Notes: generated by a model from the letters alone, not told the origin. Numbered from the stretch's first letter, positions 7,600 through 16,280 are shown. The stretch is DNA of 64,000 nucleotides from Limnochordales bacterium (GCA_014896315.1 JADBKP010000006.1:124001-188000), one strand, 5' to 3'. Made by a program: numbers and translations.

Positions 7600-9705
7600 A
7601 TGGCGACAATACCTCGGGTCAAGACTGCATGGGCCAACCTGGCCGGGGCGGCCGACCTGGCAGCCGTCGGGGCGGTGATCCTTGTCGTGATCATGATGGT
7701 GCTGCCCGTGCCGGCCCGTCTCCTCGACGTGTTGCTTGCTGCCAACATAAGCCTCTCCTTGCTGCTCCTTCTGCTCAGCATGAACGTTCGGCATGTGCTG
7801 GATCTGTCAGTCTTTCCTACCATGTTGCTCGTCGCCACCCTCTTTCGCCTGGCCCTGAATGTCTCTTCTACCCGGCTCATCCTCCTGCACGGGTACGCGG
7901 GGGAGATAATCCGGGCTTTCGGGCAGTTTGTCGTGGGCGGCAACTTCGTGGTAGGAGCGGTTATCTTTCTGATTTTGGTTATCATCCAGTTTGTTGTTAT
8001 CACCCGGGGCGCTGAACGAGTAGCTGAGGTGGCGGCCCGCTTTACTCTGGATGCCATGCCGGGAAAGCAGATGAGCATCGACGCCGACCTGAACGCCGGG
8101 ATCATCGACGAGCAGGAGGCTCGCCGGCGTCGGGCTGAGATTGAGCGGGAAGCCGACTTCTACGGGGCGATGGATGGTGCAAGCAAGTTTGTCAAGGGAG
8201 ATGCGATTGCCGGTATCATCATCACCTTGGTCAACATTCTGGCGGGGTTTGCGGTGGGCGTCCTCCAGCAGGGGCTAAGCATCAGTGAAGCGCTGGCCCA
8301 CTACACGCTGCTCACCATCGGGGACGGCCTTGTGGCGCAAATACCCGCTCTTCTGGTGTCGACGGCCACCGGCATCATTGTGACGCGTGCTGCCTCCGCC
8401 AATAACCTGGGACGCGATCTCACTCACCAGCTTACGGCCGAACCGACGCTCCTGGCCGTCACCGCCGCAGTCCTGGCCATCCTGGCCATTGTGCCAGGGC
8501 TGCCAACCCTTCCCTTCCTGGTGTTGGCCGCCACTTTCGGCGGCCTGGCCCGGCTCCTGCGCCAGCACAGAACGGCGAACATCTCTTCCGCTGTGGAGAC
8601 TCCGAGGACAGCGGCGGAGAAGCAGAAGGCGACGGCCGGAGGGGAGCAGGCCTCCGCCGAGCAGCTGTTGCCAGCGCTGCAGGTCGATCCCTTCGCCATC
8701 GAGATCGGCTACAGCCTGATCTCTCTCGCTGATACCCAGAGTGGCGGCGAGCTGCTGGACCGGATTGCGGCCCTGCGGCGACGTCTCGCGTGGGAGCTCG
8801 GCTTTGTGGTACCCCCGATTCGTATCCGGGATAACGTGGAGCTACGCCCCAACCAGTACCGTTTCCTGCTGCGCGGGGTCGAGGTGGCCCGTGGCGAGTT
8901 GCTCGTTGACCGCATATTGGCCATGGACACCGGTACGGGCGCGCCTCCTGCGGGTGGAATTGAGACGAAGGAGCCTGCCTTCGGGTTGACCGCCTGGTGG
9001 GTGCGGCCGGAAGACCGGGAACGCCTGGAAGCACAAGGCTACACTCTGGTCGAACCGGCGGCTGTGCTGACCACCCATCTTTGCGAGGTACTGCGGGAGT
9101 GCGCTCCCGATCTTCTGGGAAGGCAGGAGGTCAAGGAGATGCTGGATACCGTTCAAAAGCAGTATCCGGCAGTTACCGAAGAGGTGCGGCAGGTGCTCAC
9201 GCTTGGTGAGATTCAGAAGGTCTTGCAGGGTTTGCTGGCGGAGCAGGTCTCCTGCCGCGATCTTGTTACCATTCTGGAGTCGATCGCCGACGTGGCCCGC
9301 CAGACCCGGGAACCGGCCGAGCTGATCCGCGCGGCCCGGCTAGGCCTGCGACGGCAGATCACCCGGACCTATATCACTCCCGAGGGAGTTCTCCCGGTCA
9401 TAACCCTTTCTCCGCAGGGTGAAAGGTACCTGGCTGAAAGCTTGCAGGGCGCGGCTCCCGGCTCCCCACCGGCGGTTGATCCGGCGGAGTTGCGCCGTCT
9501 TGTGGAGCGCCTGGGACAACTGGTCAGCCAGGCAGCCGCAAGTGGCATCCAACCGGTACTGCTGGTATCGTCAGAAATCCGTTCCGCGCTGCGACAACTT
9601 CTGGAACGCTCGCTACCGCGTTTGCCGGTGCTTGCCTATTCCGAGGTAGCACCTGGTACGACTGTGAGAAGTTACGGAATGGTGGTGTGGCCTGGTGAAA
9701 GTTAA
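7600..9705 (+). CDS. flhA: Flagellar export platform protein FlhA
   Basis: Large export-gate subunit that engages chaperone-substrate complexes and couples proton flow to secretion. The 701-residue protein has eight predicted membrane helices (about 20-330) with the FHIPEP signature region around LARLLRQ and the conserved RxAEVAARFTLDAMPGKQMS segment. A soluble C-terminal domain (about 360-700) follows a linker. ATG at 7600 was chosen over TTG at 7594 because AAGGAGG at 7586-7592 is spaced seven bases from it. The stop overlaps the flhF start by 11 bases. Length and motifs are normal for the family. Confidence 0.96.
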   Translation: MATIPRVKTAWANLAGAADLAAVGAVILVVIMMVLPVPARLLDVLLAANISLSLLLLLLSMNVRHVLDLSVFPTMLLVATLFRLALNVSSTRLILLHGYAGEIIRAFGQFVVGGNFVVGAVIFLILVIIQFVVITRGAERVAEVAARFTLDAMPGKQMSIDADLNAGIIDEQEARRRRAEIEREADFYGAMDGASKFVKGDAIAGIIITLVNILAGFAVGVLQQGLSISEALAHYTLLTIGDGLVAQIPALLVSTATGIIVTRAASANNLGRDLTHQLTAEPTLLAVTAAVLAILAIVPGLPTLPFLVLAATFGGLARLLRQHRTANISSAVETPRTAAEKQKATAGGEQASAEQLLPALQVDPFAIEIGYSLISLADTQSGGELLDRIAALRRRLAWELGFVVPPIRIRDNVELRPNQYRFLLRGVEVARGELLVDRILAMDTGTGAPPAGGIETKEPAFGLTAWWVRPEDRERLEAQGYTLVEPAAVLTTHLCEVLRECAPDLLGRQEVKEMLDTVQKQYPAVTEEVRQVLTLGEIQKVLQGLLAEQVSCRDLVTILESIADVARQTREPAELIRAARLGLRRQITRTYITPEGVLPVITLSPQGERYLAESLQGAAPGSPPAVDPAELRRLVERLGQLVSQAAASGIQPVLLVSSEIRSALRQLLERSLPRLPVLAYSEVAPGTTVRSYGMVVWPGES

Positions 9706-10627
9706 ACAGTTTGTTGCCCCAACTCTGCCACAAGCACTCTCCCGCGTGCGAAAGGAGCTTGGCCCGGACGCCTACATCATCTCTACGGTAACCCGCACCC
9801 GCCGGCAGCGGCTCTGGTCCCGGGAACGGGTAAGCGAGGTGGTGGTCACCGCAGCTTTACCCCGCCAGGAGAAACGATCTGGCCGCCCGGAAGCCTTTCC
9901 CTCTTTTCCGTGGCGGGGACGCCTGGAGCAAGCTGGCTGGGAAGAGGAGATGCTGGCCTGGGTAGAGAAAGAATGGCAGAGAGTGGCGCAATCACTTGCT
10001 GGTGGTAGCTGGGAGCAGACGGTACGCCCGTGGCTGGTCGAATTGCTGCTTGCCGGCGTGCAGACGAGCGGAACCTGGCTTGAAAGCGTCCGTCCCGGTT
10101 TGGTGATAGCCTTTGTCGGTCCGCCGGGGGCGGGCAAGACTACCCTGATAACCAAGATAGCCCGGTGTTATGAGGGAATAGCCCGGTGGAGTGTGGTTAC
10201 TTTCCCCACGCCGCCGCCGCCCGCGGAGGTGGAGGAGGCTCGCAGAGAGGCCGACCTGGTGCTCATCGATACTCCCGGGCTTTCAGTGAAGCACGGGCAG
10301 GAAGAGAAAGAGAAGGCATACCAGGCCGTGGAACAACTGGTTGCCACTGAGATACAGTTGGTTTTACCGGCACAGTGCGGTGGGCCATATCTGGCTCGTC
10401 TGCGCACAACGTTTGGTCCGTTCCGTCCGACACATCTGGCAGTTACCCGCATGGACGAGGTTGGGAGCTGGCTGCCGATATACAATCTTGCCCGACGCGT
10501 CGGTCTGCCGTTGCGGTTCGTGAGTACGGGGCCGGATGATCCGCAGCAACTCGAGGTGGCCGACCTTCCTGCCATGGTGAAAGAGATCATGGCGGAGATC
10601 GACGGATCATCCGCTCCGCGTGGGTGA
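9695..10627 (+). CDS. flhF: FlhF-like SRP-family GTPase with shortened G domain
   Basis: FlhF places the flagellum at the correct cell site. The N-terminus MKVKQFVAPTLPQAL and the KELGPDAYIIST segment are typical FlhF. The G domain has a P-loop GPPGAGKTT at residues 142-150, DTPG at 192-195 and a TRMDE element near 251-255 in place of TKLDE. Only 44 residues separate the P-loop lysine from DTPG, and the DTYR/AVEQL insertion-box region of SRP GTPases is missing; a Pro-rich stretch (TPPPPAEVE) sits there instead. The total of 310 residues is short for FlhF. GTP hydrolysis and NG-domain dimerisation may be altered. No flhG/minD gene follows; a PilZ gene does. Confidence 0.82.
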   Translation: MKVKQFVAPTLPQALSRVRKELGPDAYIISTVTRTRRQRLWSRERVSEVVVTAALPRQEKRSGRPEAFPSFPWRGRLEQAGWEEEMLAWVEKEWQRVAQSLAGGSWEQTVRPWLVELLLAGVQTSGTWLESVRPGLVIAFVGPPGAGKTTLITKIARCYEGIARWSVVTFPTPPPPAEVEEARREADLVLIDTPGLSVKHGQEEKEKAYQAVEQLVATEIQLVLPAQCGGPYLARLRTTFGPFRPTHLAVTRMDEVGSWLPIYNLARRVGLPLRFVSTGPDDPQQLEVADLPAMVKEIMAEIDGSSAPRG

Positions 10628-10677
10628 GGCGGAGCAGAGATGCGGGAATAGACCTACCGGCTGAGGGGGAGAGGTTG

Positions 10678-11370
10678 ATGAGGGACGAGCCCGAGCTGGA
10701 ACTCGGTCTCGCCGTTTCGGTAACGGGGCCGCCAAGCGGCCAGATACGCGCCCGTCTGCGGGAGATTGACGGTGAACGGCTGGTTCTGGCGGCCGGAGAC
10801 GGCGGGTCCCTGCCGCGGCTTGATCCGGAAATGGTGCTGATACTGCAAGTCAGCTTGCCAAGCGGCCAGTGGTGGGGGGAGAGCCGTCTCCTTGGGGAGC
10901 GCTTCGCAGACGAACACCAATGGGTCGTGGCCCGACCGGCAAGGTGGCAGCGGGGACAGCGCAGGTACTTCCGGCTGCCCATCACGCTTCCTTTCCTCTG
11001 GAGCCGAATCGGCCGGGCAGGAGCGTGGGAAAGCGCGGTCACCCGGGATTTGAGCGCGGGAGGGCTCTCTTTCGTGGCTTCGGTGGAGCAGGACATAAAG
11101 CTCGGGGAGCGGGTGGCTATACGGCTCGCACTTGGAGATGAGGTACTGGAATTGCAGGGAGAGGTTGTGCGGCTGTCGGCGGAGGGGACGGCGGAAACAG
11201 GCGCGGGTGAAAGGTTGATCGTTGGAATCCGTTTTGTAGAAGTATCGCCGCGGACGGAGGAACGGCTGGTACGGTATATCTTCCAGGTTGAGACAGCACG
11301 CCGTCGTCTCAGCCGGGCCGCAGATGGTTTTGGGGGAATGGGTCATGGCTCAGCCCGACCGGCTCGATAG
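10678..11370 (+). CDS. PilZ domain protein, YcgR-like flagellar brake candidate
   Basis: A 230-residue protein with an N-terminal YcgR_2-like beta domain (about 1-95) and a C-terminal PilZ domain (about 98-215). The cyclic-di-GMP contacts are intact: RRYFR (RxxxR) at the domain junction and DLSAGG (D/N-x-S-x-x-G) further on. It therefore probably binds c-di-GMP and slows or modifies the flagellar motor, as YcgR/DgrA proteins do; the motor target is inferred from its place in the flagellar operon. ATG at 10678 was chosen because GAGGGGGA lies seven bases upstream; a GTG at 10624 overlapping the flhF stop is the alternative. The end overlaps fliA by 26 bases. Confidence 0.85.
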   Translation: MRDEPELELGLAVSVTGPPSGQIRARLREIDGERLVLAAGDGGSLPRLDPEMVLILQVSLPSGQWWGESRLLGERFADEHQWVVARPARWQRGQRRYFRLPITLPFLWSRIGRAGAWESAVTRDLSAGGLSFVASVEQDIKLGERVAIRLALGDEVLELQGEVVRLSAEGTAETGAGERLIVGIRFVEVSPRTEERLVRYIFQVETARRRLSRAADGFGGMGHGSARPAR

Positions 11371-12187
11371 GTCTGAGGAGAGAGAGGCGGAGGCGCGACA
11401 GGCCGAGGCCGAAAGATTGTGGCGCGCCTACAAAGAGCGGGGAGACAAGAATGCCCGGGACCAGCTGGTTCTCTCCCACGCCCGCCTGGTGAAGTACTGT
11501 GCCGGTCGTATCGCCATGGGACTTCCTCCCAACGTGGAGGCGGATGATCTGATAAGCTACGGGATTTTCGGCCTGCTGGATGCGGTGGAGAAGTACGATC
11601 CGGCACGGGGAGTTAAGTTTGAGACCTACGCCATCGCCCGCATCCGCGGCGCTATTCTCGACGGCCTGCGCGCGGCCGACTGGGTTCCCCGTTCCGTGCG
11701 GCAAGTGGCGCGCGAGATTGAGCGGGCCATTAGCAGGGTGGAGGGCCGGACGGGCCGACCGGCCACCGATGCTGAAGTCGCCACGGAGCTGGGTGTGGAC
11801 CTGGATCGTTACTACCAGATGCTTCAGGAGACTCAAGGTGCAGCCCTTCTCTCTTTAGAGGAGAGCTGGAGTGATGAAGACGGCCATCAAGTCTACTCCA
11901 TTCAGCAACTGGTTCAGGATGCATCCACACGTGACCCGAGTGAGATTGTGGAACTGACGGAGATCCGCGAACGGCTGGCGGAGGCGATCGACCGCCTTCC
12001 CGAGCGGGAAAGACTGGTGATTGCTCTCTACTACTATGAAGGGCTGACCCTCAAGGAGATCGGCAAGGTTCTTGATGTTTCTGAATCGCGGGCCTCGCAG
12101 CTGCATACCAAAGCGGTTTTGCACCTGCGGGCTGCCCTGAGCGAGCTCTATGAATCCGGCCCCGCAGCTAGCCGTTCACAAGGATGA
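11345..12187 (+). CDS. fliA: Flagellar RNA polymerase sigma factor (FliA/SigD, sigma-28)
   Basis: Sigma factor for late flagellar and chemotaxis genes. The 280-residue product shows region 2 (LVLSHARLVKYCAGRIAMG and DLISYGIFGLLDAVEKYDP, then FETYAIARIRGAILDGLR), a region 3 segment with DWVPRSVR, and region 4 (LPERERLVIALYYYEGLTLK and ISESRASQLHTKA type helix-turn-helix, here VSESRASQLHTKA). The WVPRSVR motif marks FliA/WhiG rather than sporulation sigmas. ATG at 11345 lies in a good context after TTTTGGGGGAATGGG; longer frames starting at 11288 lack a convincing site. It overlaps the PilZ gene by 26 bases and closes the flagellar operon. The next promoter starts inside its last codons. Confidence 0.95.
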   Translation: MAQPDRLDRSEEREAEARQAEAERLWRAYKERGDKNARDQLVLSHARLVKYCAGRIAMGLPPNVEADDLISYGIFGLLDAVEKYDPARGVKFETYAIARIRGAILDGLRAADWVPRSVRQVAREIERAISRVEGRTGRPATDAEVATELGVDLDRYYQMLQETQGAALLSLEESWSDEDGHQVYSIQQLVQDASTRDPSEIVELTEIRERLAEAIDRLPERERLVIALYYYEGLTLKEIGKVLDVSESRASQLHTKAVLHLRAALSELYESGPAASRSQG

Positions 12188-12203
12188 TACGGTGTGGTAT
12201 ACT
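12175..12203 (+). promoter_or_regulatory. Sigma-A promoter for rpsB
   Basis: TTCACA at 12175-12180 and TATACT at 12198-12203 are separated by 17 bases, a near-consensus vegetative promoter. The -35 lies within the last codons of fliA. Transcription would start near 12210, giving a leader of about 100 bases before rpsB. It uncouples ribosomal protein synthesis from the flagellar operon. Confidence 0.8.
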
Positions 12204-12219
12204 ACACGACGGCATTTCA

Positions 12220-12272
12220 ACCCACACGTTTCCAGACAAGCCTGTGGGTGCCGGCTGAGCTGCCGATGGCAG
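12220..12272 (+). promoter_or_regulatory. Structured leader of rpsB
   Basis: Two hairpins can form in the leader: ACCCACA (12220-12226) with TGTGGGT (12243-12249), and CTGCC with GGCAG around a three-base loop (12260-12272). Leader structures upstream of rpsB mediate S2 autoregulation in other bacteria. Whether this one binds S2 is inference. Confidence 0.45.
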
Positions 12273-12306
12273 GCTTGGAAGAAGGAAGCGGAGGCATAAC
12301 CCGGAG

Positions 12307-13113
12307 GTGGTTTTTACGGCAGTTGTTTCCATGAAGCAGCTTCTTGAGGCAGGAGTCCATTTCGGTCACCAGACCCGCCGCTGGAACCCCAAGATGCGGG
12401 AGTACATCTTCACCGAGCGAAACGGCATCTACATCATTGACCTCCAGAAAACCCTGCGCAAGCTGGAAGAAGCTTACGAATTCGTTCGCAACATAGCCAA
12501 AGAAGGTAAGAGCATCCTGTTTGTGGGCACGAAGAAACAGGCCCAGGACTCTATTCGGGAAGAGGCTACGCGTTGCGGAATGTACTACGTCAACAACCGC
12601 TGGCTTGGCGGAATGCTGACCAATTTCCGCACCATCCGCGGGCGTATCCAGCGTCTGAAGGAGCTGGAGCAGATGGAGCAGGATGGTTCGTTCTCGCTCC
12701 TGCCCAAGAAAGAAGTGGCCAGACTGCAACAGGAACGGGAGAAATTGGCCAAATACCTGTCCGGTATCAGGGATATGGCCGACCTTCCTGATGCACTCTT
12801 CATCGTCGACCCGCGCAAGGAGCATATTGCGGTGACCGAAGCACGGAAGCTGCATATCCCCATCGTGGCTATTGTGGACACCAACTGTGATCCCGACGAG
12901 GTCGACTACGTCATCCCCGGTAATGACGATGCCATCCGGGCCGTCCGGCTGATTACGAGCAAGATTGCGGACGCGGTCATCGAAGGCCGGGAGGGCCTCG
13001 ACGTCGCTCCGGCGCCCGGCACGGATGAAACCGAGCCGCAAAGCAGTGGCGAACCTGATGAGACTGAGGATGAGGCTTTCGCCCAGGATGCGTATGCGGA
13101 GATCGTCGAATGA
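12307..13113 (+). CDS. rpsB: 30S ribosomal protein S2
   Basis: Small-subunit ribosomal protein needed for late 30S assembly and S1 binding. Family signatures include [41 protein letters not shown] and the [13 protein letters not shown] and [20 protein letters not shown] segments. The annotated start is GTG at 12307, giving 268 residues. However, the expected N-terminus [13 protein letters not shown] aligns from base 12316, where the codon is ACG rather than ATG, five bases after GGAGGTGG. Either ACG is used as the start, or translation begins at GTG 12307, or at ATG 12331. The C-terminus has a short acidic tail. tsf follows, as in most bacteria. Confidence 0.96.
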   Translation: MVFTAVVSMKQLLEAGVHFGHQTRRWNPKMREYIFTERNGIYIIDLQKTLRKLEEAYEFVRNIAKEGKSILFVGTKKQAQDSIREEATRCGMYYVNNRWLGGMLTNFRTIRGRIQRLKELEQMEQDGSFSLLPKKEVARLQQEREKLAKYLSGIRDMADLPDALFIVDPRKEHIAVTEARKLHIPIVAIVDTNCDPDEVDYVIPGNDDAIRAVRLITSKIADAVIEGREGLDVAPAPGTDETEPQSSGEPDETEDEAFAQDAYAEIVE

Positions 13114-13149
13114 GATCGGCTTAGCAGTTTAAGTAGGCAACGAACGTCC

Positions 13150-13178
13150 CGCCCGGTTCAGCATGTGCCTGCCGGGCG
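13150..13178 (+). other. Hairpin between rpsB and tsf
   Basis: CGCCCGG (13150-13156) pairs with CCGGGCG (13172-13178) around a 15-base loop in the 100-base gap. It is followed by GTTTCG rather than a clear T-run, so it may be a weak attenuator or RNA processing site that sets the S2 to EF-Ts ratio. Low support. Confidence 0.35.
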
Positions 13179-13213
13179 CGTTTCGTGTACGAACAGAGAT
13201 GAGGAGGCAGAAC

Positions 13214-13819
13214 ATGGCAACCATTACAAGTGAGATGGTCAAAGAGCTCCGGGAGAGAACGGGGGCCGGTATGCTCGACTGCAAGAAGGCGCTGGAGGCT
13301 ACCGGCGGTGATATGGAAAAGGCCGTTGAGGAGCTGCGCAAGAAGGGGTTGGCAGCTGCCGCCAAGCGAGCCGGTCGTGTGGCCAGCGAGGGCATCGTCG
13401 ACGCCTACATTCACGGGAACGGGCGTATCGGTGTGCTGATCGAAGTCAACTGTGAGACCGACTTCGTGGCCAGAACGGAGGATTTCCGGCGACTTACCCG
13501 TGACCTTGCCATGCAGGTAGCAGCGGCGCGGCCGGAGTACGTCTCCCGGGAGGACGTACCGTCTGAGGTTCGCGAACGGGAGCTTGAGATTTATCGAGCG
13601 GCCGCCAGGAATGAAGGAAAGCCGGAGCAAGTTGTGGAAAAGATCGCTCAGGGCAGGCTCGAGAAGTACTTCCAGGAGGTCTGCCTGCTGGAACAACCTT
13701 TTATTAAGGATCCCAACAAGAGGGTACGCGACGTGATTTCGGAGGTCATCGCCCGCCTGGGGGAGAACATCACCGTCCGGCGCTTCGTCCGGTTCGAACG
13801 GGGCGAGGGGATGAATTAG
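13214..13819 (+). CDS. tsf: Elongation factor Ts, short form
   Basis: Guanine nucleotide exchange factor for EF-Tu. The 201-residue product has the N-terminal UBA-like domain ([20 protein letters not shown]) and the EF-Tu-contacting motif TDFVA within [15 protein letters not shown]. It is the short type, about 200 residues, with a single core half as in Thermus, rather than the roughly 280-residue E. coli form. ATG at 13214 follows GATGAGGAGG; the upstream in-frame ATG at 13163 would add a non-conserved extension. pyrH starts 22 bases after the stop. Confidence 0.96.
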   Translation: MATITSEMVKELRERTGAGMLDCKKALEATGGDMEKAVEELRKKGLAAAAKRAGRVASEGIVDAYIHGNGRIGVLIEVNCETDFVARTEDFRRLTRDLAMQVAAARPEYVSREDVPSEVRERELEIYRAAARNEGKPEQVVEKIAQGRLEKYFQEVCLLEQPFIKDPNKRVRDVISEVIARLGENITVRRFVRFERGEGMN

Positions 13820-13841
13820 TCTTCCGCTGGGAGGTAGGCTG

Positions 13842-14618
13842 ATGAGTTCCGAACACTCCGCGCCCGTACCTCGCTACCGGCGAGTGGTGTTGAAACTCTC
13901 CGGCCAGGCCCTCGCCGGACAGAGCGAGATCGGGCTCGACCTGGAAGTGGTCCACCAGATTGCCCGGGCAGTCCAGCGCTTGGTCTCCCTGGGTGTGCAG
14001 ACTACCATCGTAGTCGGCGGTGGCAACATCTGGCGAGGGGCTGCCGGTGAGGCCCGCGGCATGGACCGTGCCACCGCCGATTACATGGGGATGCTAGCCA
14101 CCGCCATCAACGCCCTGGCGTTGCAGGATCAGCTCGAGAAGCTGGGCGTGGATACCCGAGTGCAGACGGCCATCGAGATGCGGGCGGTTGCTGAGCCGTA
14201 CATACGCCGCCGTGCCATCCGGCACCTGGAAAAAGGAAGGGTTGTGATCTTTGCCTGCGGAACGGGCAATCCTTACTTTTCTACGGATACCACCGCGGCT
14301 TTGCGGGCAGCGGAGATCGAAGCGGATGTCATCTTGATGGCCAAGCGCGGAGTAGATGGAGTCTACAGCGCCGATCCCCGGTCGGACCCGCGGGCGCGGA
14401 AGTACGAGGCCCTTGAGTACCTGGACGTGGTCAAGAAGAGGCTGGGAGTCATGGATGCCACGGCCGCATCCCTTTGCCGGGAGAACAAGATCCCTATCAT
14501 TGTCTTCAGTCTGGACGATCCGGAGAATATGCTCCGGGCAGTTCTGGGCGAAAAGGTAGGCACGTTCATCGGCGATGTGGCTTCCGTGGACGAGCCGGCT
14601 GAGACGGAGCCCCGGTAG
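13842..14618 (+). CDS. pyrH: Uridylate kinase (UMP kinase)
   Basis: Converts UMP to UDP in pyrimidine nucleotide synthesis; bacterial UMP kinases belong to the amino acid kinase fold. Motifs seen: [12 protein letters not shown] near the N-terminus (most homologues have KLSGEALAG, so the glutamate is glutamine here), [27 protein letters not shown], and [17 protein letters not shown]. The product is 258 residues, slightly long because of a charged C-terminal tail rich in Glu and Pro. The ATG follows GGGAGG by about nine bases. It lies in the conserved tsf-pyrH-frr block. Confidence 0.96.
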   Translation: MSSEHSAPVPRYRRVVLKLSGQALAGQSEIGLDLEVVHQIARAVQRLVSLGVQTTIVVGGGNIWRGAAGEARGMDRATADYMGMLATAINALALQDQLEKLGVDTRVQTAIEMRAVAEPYIRRRAIRHLEKGRVVIFACGTGNPYFSTDTTAALRAAEIEADVILMAKRGVDGVYSADPRSDPRARKYEALEYLDVVKKRLGVMDATAASLCRENKIPIIVFSLDDPENMLRAVLGEKVGTFIGDVASVDEPAETEPR

Positions 14619-14651
14619 CGGTCTCTCAGCAAATGCAAGGGAGGGGTGACG

Positions 14652-15215
14652 ATGATCAACACGAAAGACGTGGTCCGTAACCTGGAAAAAGAGATGGAGA
14701 GCGTCACGAGAGACCTGCGACGAGAGTTTGCGGCAATTCGGACCGGCCGGGCCAATCCTGCCATTCTGGAACGGGTGATGGTCGAGTATTACGGTACGCC
14801 TACCCCGCTGCCCCAGTTGGCTACTGTTTCCGTCCAGGACAGTCGCGTACTGGTGGTGCAGCCGTGGGACCGCAATGCCGTAAAGGATATTGAGAAGGCG
14901 ATTCTCAAGTCGGATCTGGCACTGACGCCTACGGTTGACGGCGCGATAATCCGCATCGCCATTCCTCCCCTCACCGCCGAACGGCGGAACGAGCTGACGA
15001 AGCTGGCCCGTAAAATTGCGGAGGAGCACAGGGTTGCCATTCGCAACCTCCGGCGTGACGCGAATGAGCAGATCAAGAAGGCGGAAAAGACGGAGGGCCT
15101 CTCTGAGAACGAATCGCGGCGGCTGCAGGAAGAGGTGCAAAAACTGACCGACCGGTTCATCGCTCAGATCGACCAGCTACTGGCGGAAAAAGAAAAGGAG
15201 ATCCTGGAAGTCTGA
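14652..15215 (+). CDS. frr: Ribosome recycling factor
   Basis: With EF-G splits post-termination ribosomes. The 187-residue product has all family segments: LRREFAAIRTGRANPAILE, VEYYGTPTPLPQLATVSV, VQPWDRNAVKDIEKAI and IRIAIPPLTAERRNEL, and a long C-terminal helix bundle. ATG at 14652 was chosen over GTG at 14646 because the GTG is inside the Shine-Dalgarno sequence GGGAGGGG, which is six bases from the ATG. The N-terminal MINTKDV fits the family. A small gene follows with one base between stop and start. Confidence 0.97.
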   Translation: MINTKDVVRNLEKEMESVTRDLRREFAAIRTGRANPAILERVMVEYYGTPTPLPQLATVSVQDSRVLVVQPWDRNAVKDIEKAILKSDLALTPTVDGAIIRIAIPPLTAERRNELTKLARKIAEEHRVAIRNLRRDANEQIKKAEKTEGLSENESRRLQEEVQKLTDRFIAQIDQLLAEKEKEILEV

Positions 15216-15216
15216 G

Positions 15217-15525
15217 ATGTCGACGCCTGATGAGGCTTGCGCCGGGCCGACGGCATGGCTGGCTTACCCTCTCGAGGCCGTATACGCGAGGTTGGCTCCT
15301 ACGGGCCGGTCCGTAGATATTATTTGTGAACTGGTTACTGGTGGCAGGGTAGAACCCGGTGCGGAGAGAGACCTGCGGCTGGTCCGGGTAGTGCAGGAGG
15401 AGCGGCAGACAGAAGGACCTGTTTGCTTGCGCTTGCTGGTCGACCACAGCCCCACGATGTGCCGTGCGCCGACAGACGCCGGGCGGCGCGGAAGCTGTTG
15501 CGGGAAGGATGTAAGCCGGGCTTAA
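15217..15525 (+). CDS. Small protein of unknown function between frr and uppS
   Basis: A 102-residue product with no recognised domain. The N-terminal half (WLAYPLEAVYARLAP followed by alternating hydrophobic residues up to LRLLVDHSP) looks like a compact alpha/beta fold with segments LRLVRVVQEER and CLRLLVDHS; the C-terminal 25 residues are basic and Cys-rich. The ATG is one base after the frr stop with GGAAG six bases upstream, and the stop overlaps the uppS start (TAATG). This tight packing argues that it is a real coupled gene. Small proteins beginning with a similar YPLE segment occur at this position in some Clostridia, from memory; that link was not tested. No function is proposed. Confidence 0.55.
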   Translation: MSTPDEACAGPTAWLAYPLEAVYARLAPTGRSVDIICELVTGGRVEPGAERDLRLVRVVQEERQTEGPVCLRLLVDHSPTMCRAPTDAGRRGSCCGKDVSRA

Positions 15526-16280
15526 TGAGTGGCGAATTGACTGCATCTGCTCAACCTGTTCTTGATCTTTCCCGTCTCCCCCGCCATGTAGCCGTTATCA
15601 TGGACGGCAATGGCCGCTGGGCAAGAGCGCGGGGAATGCCACGCACGGCGGGTCACCGGGCCGGGGCTGACCGTCTCGAGGAGTTGGTCCGCACCGCGGC
15701 CGAGATAGGTCTGCCGATCCTTACCGTCTTCGCCTTCTCCACCGAGAACTGGCGCCGTTCGCCTGGTGAGGTCCAAGCTCTCTTTCGGCTGGCGGAGGAA
15801 CTCCTGCGCGACAAGCTTGACGAGTTCCACCGGGAGGGGGTTCGGTTGGCCATCCTGGGTGACCGTACCCGCCTGCCCGTGAGCCTGCAGCGCGAGATCC
15901 AACGGGCAGAGGCCGTTACCGCTGCCAACCAGCGTTTGCGCCTCAATATCGCGCTTAATTACGGCGGACGGGCGGATATTCTGCAGGCCGTCAGACGGCT
16001 GGCAGAGGAAGTTAAGCAGGGAGAGCTTGATCCAGCCGACATAAACGAAGAGGTTTTTGCCTCTCGCCTTTATACTGCCGGGCTGCCCGACCCGGACCTG
16101 CTGATTCGTACCGGGGGGGAACTGCGCCTGTCCAACTTCTTGCTGTGGCCGCTCGCCTATACGGAGATCTGGGTCACCGACCGTCACTGGCCGGACTTTG
16201 GCCGGCAGGAGTTCCTGGCTGCACTAGCCGACTATCAACAGCGCCAGCGTCGCTTCGGGCGCGTGGAGTCCAACTCATGA
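15525..16280 (+). CDS. uppS: Undecaprenyl diphosphate synthase (isoprenyl transferase)
   Basis: Makes undecaprenyl diphosphate, the lipid carrier for peptidoglycan and other wall polymers. The 251-residue product has the cis-prenyltransferase signatures: VIMDGNGRWARARGMPRTAG with the catalytic Asp, AFSTENWRR, LNIALNYGGRADI and DLLIRTGGELRLSNFLLWP. ATG at 15525 overlaps the stop of the preceding small gene, which suggests translational coupling, since the nearest purine-rich sequence (GGGAAGG) is about 15 bases away. The longer frame from 15423 has no family match. cdsA overlaps its end by four bases. Confidence 0.96.
   Translation: MSGELTASAQPVLDLSRLPRHVAVIMDGNGRWARARGMPRTAGHRAGADRLEELVRTAAEIGLPILTVFAFSTENWRRSPGEVQALFRLAEELLRDKLDEFHREGVRLAILGDRTRLPVSLQREIQRAEAVTAANQRLRLNIALNYGGRADILQAVRRLAEEVKQGELDPADINEEVFASRLYTAGLPDPDLLIRTGGELRLSNFLLWPLAYTEIWVTDRHWPDFGRQEFLAALADYQQRQRRFGRVESNS

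Noticed and set aside
14094-15140. A 348-codon minus-strand frame across pyrH and frr
   Set aside because: It spans two conserved plus-strand genes in antisense and shows no family motif.
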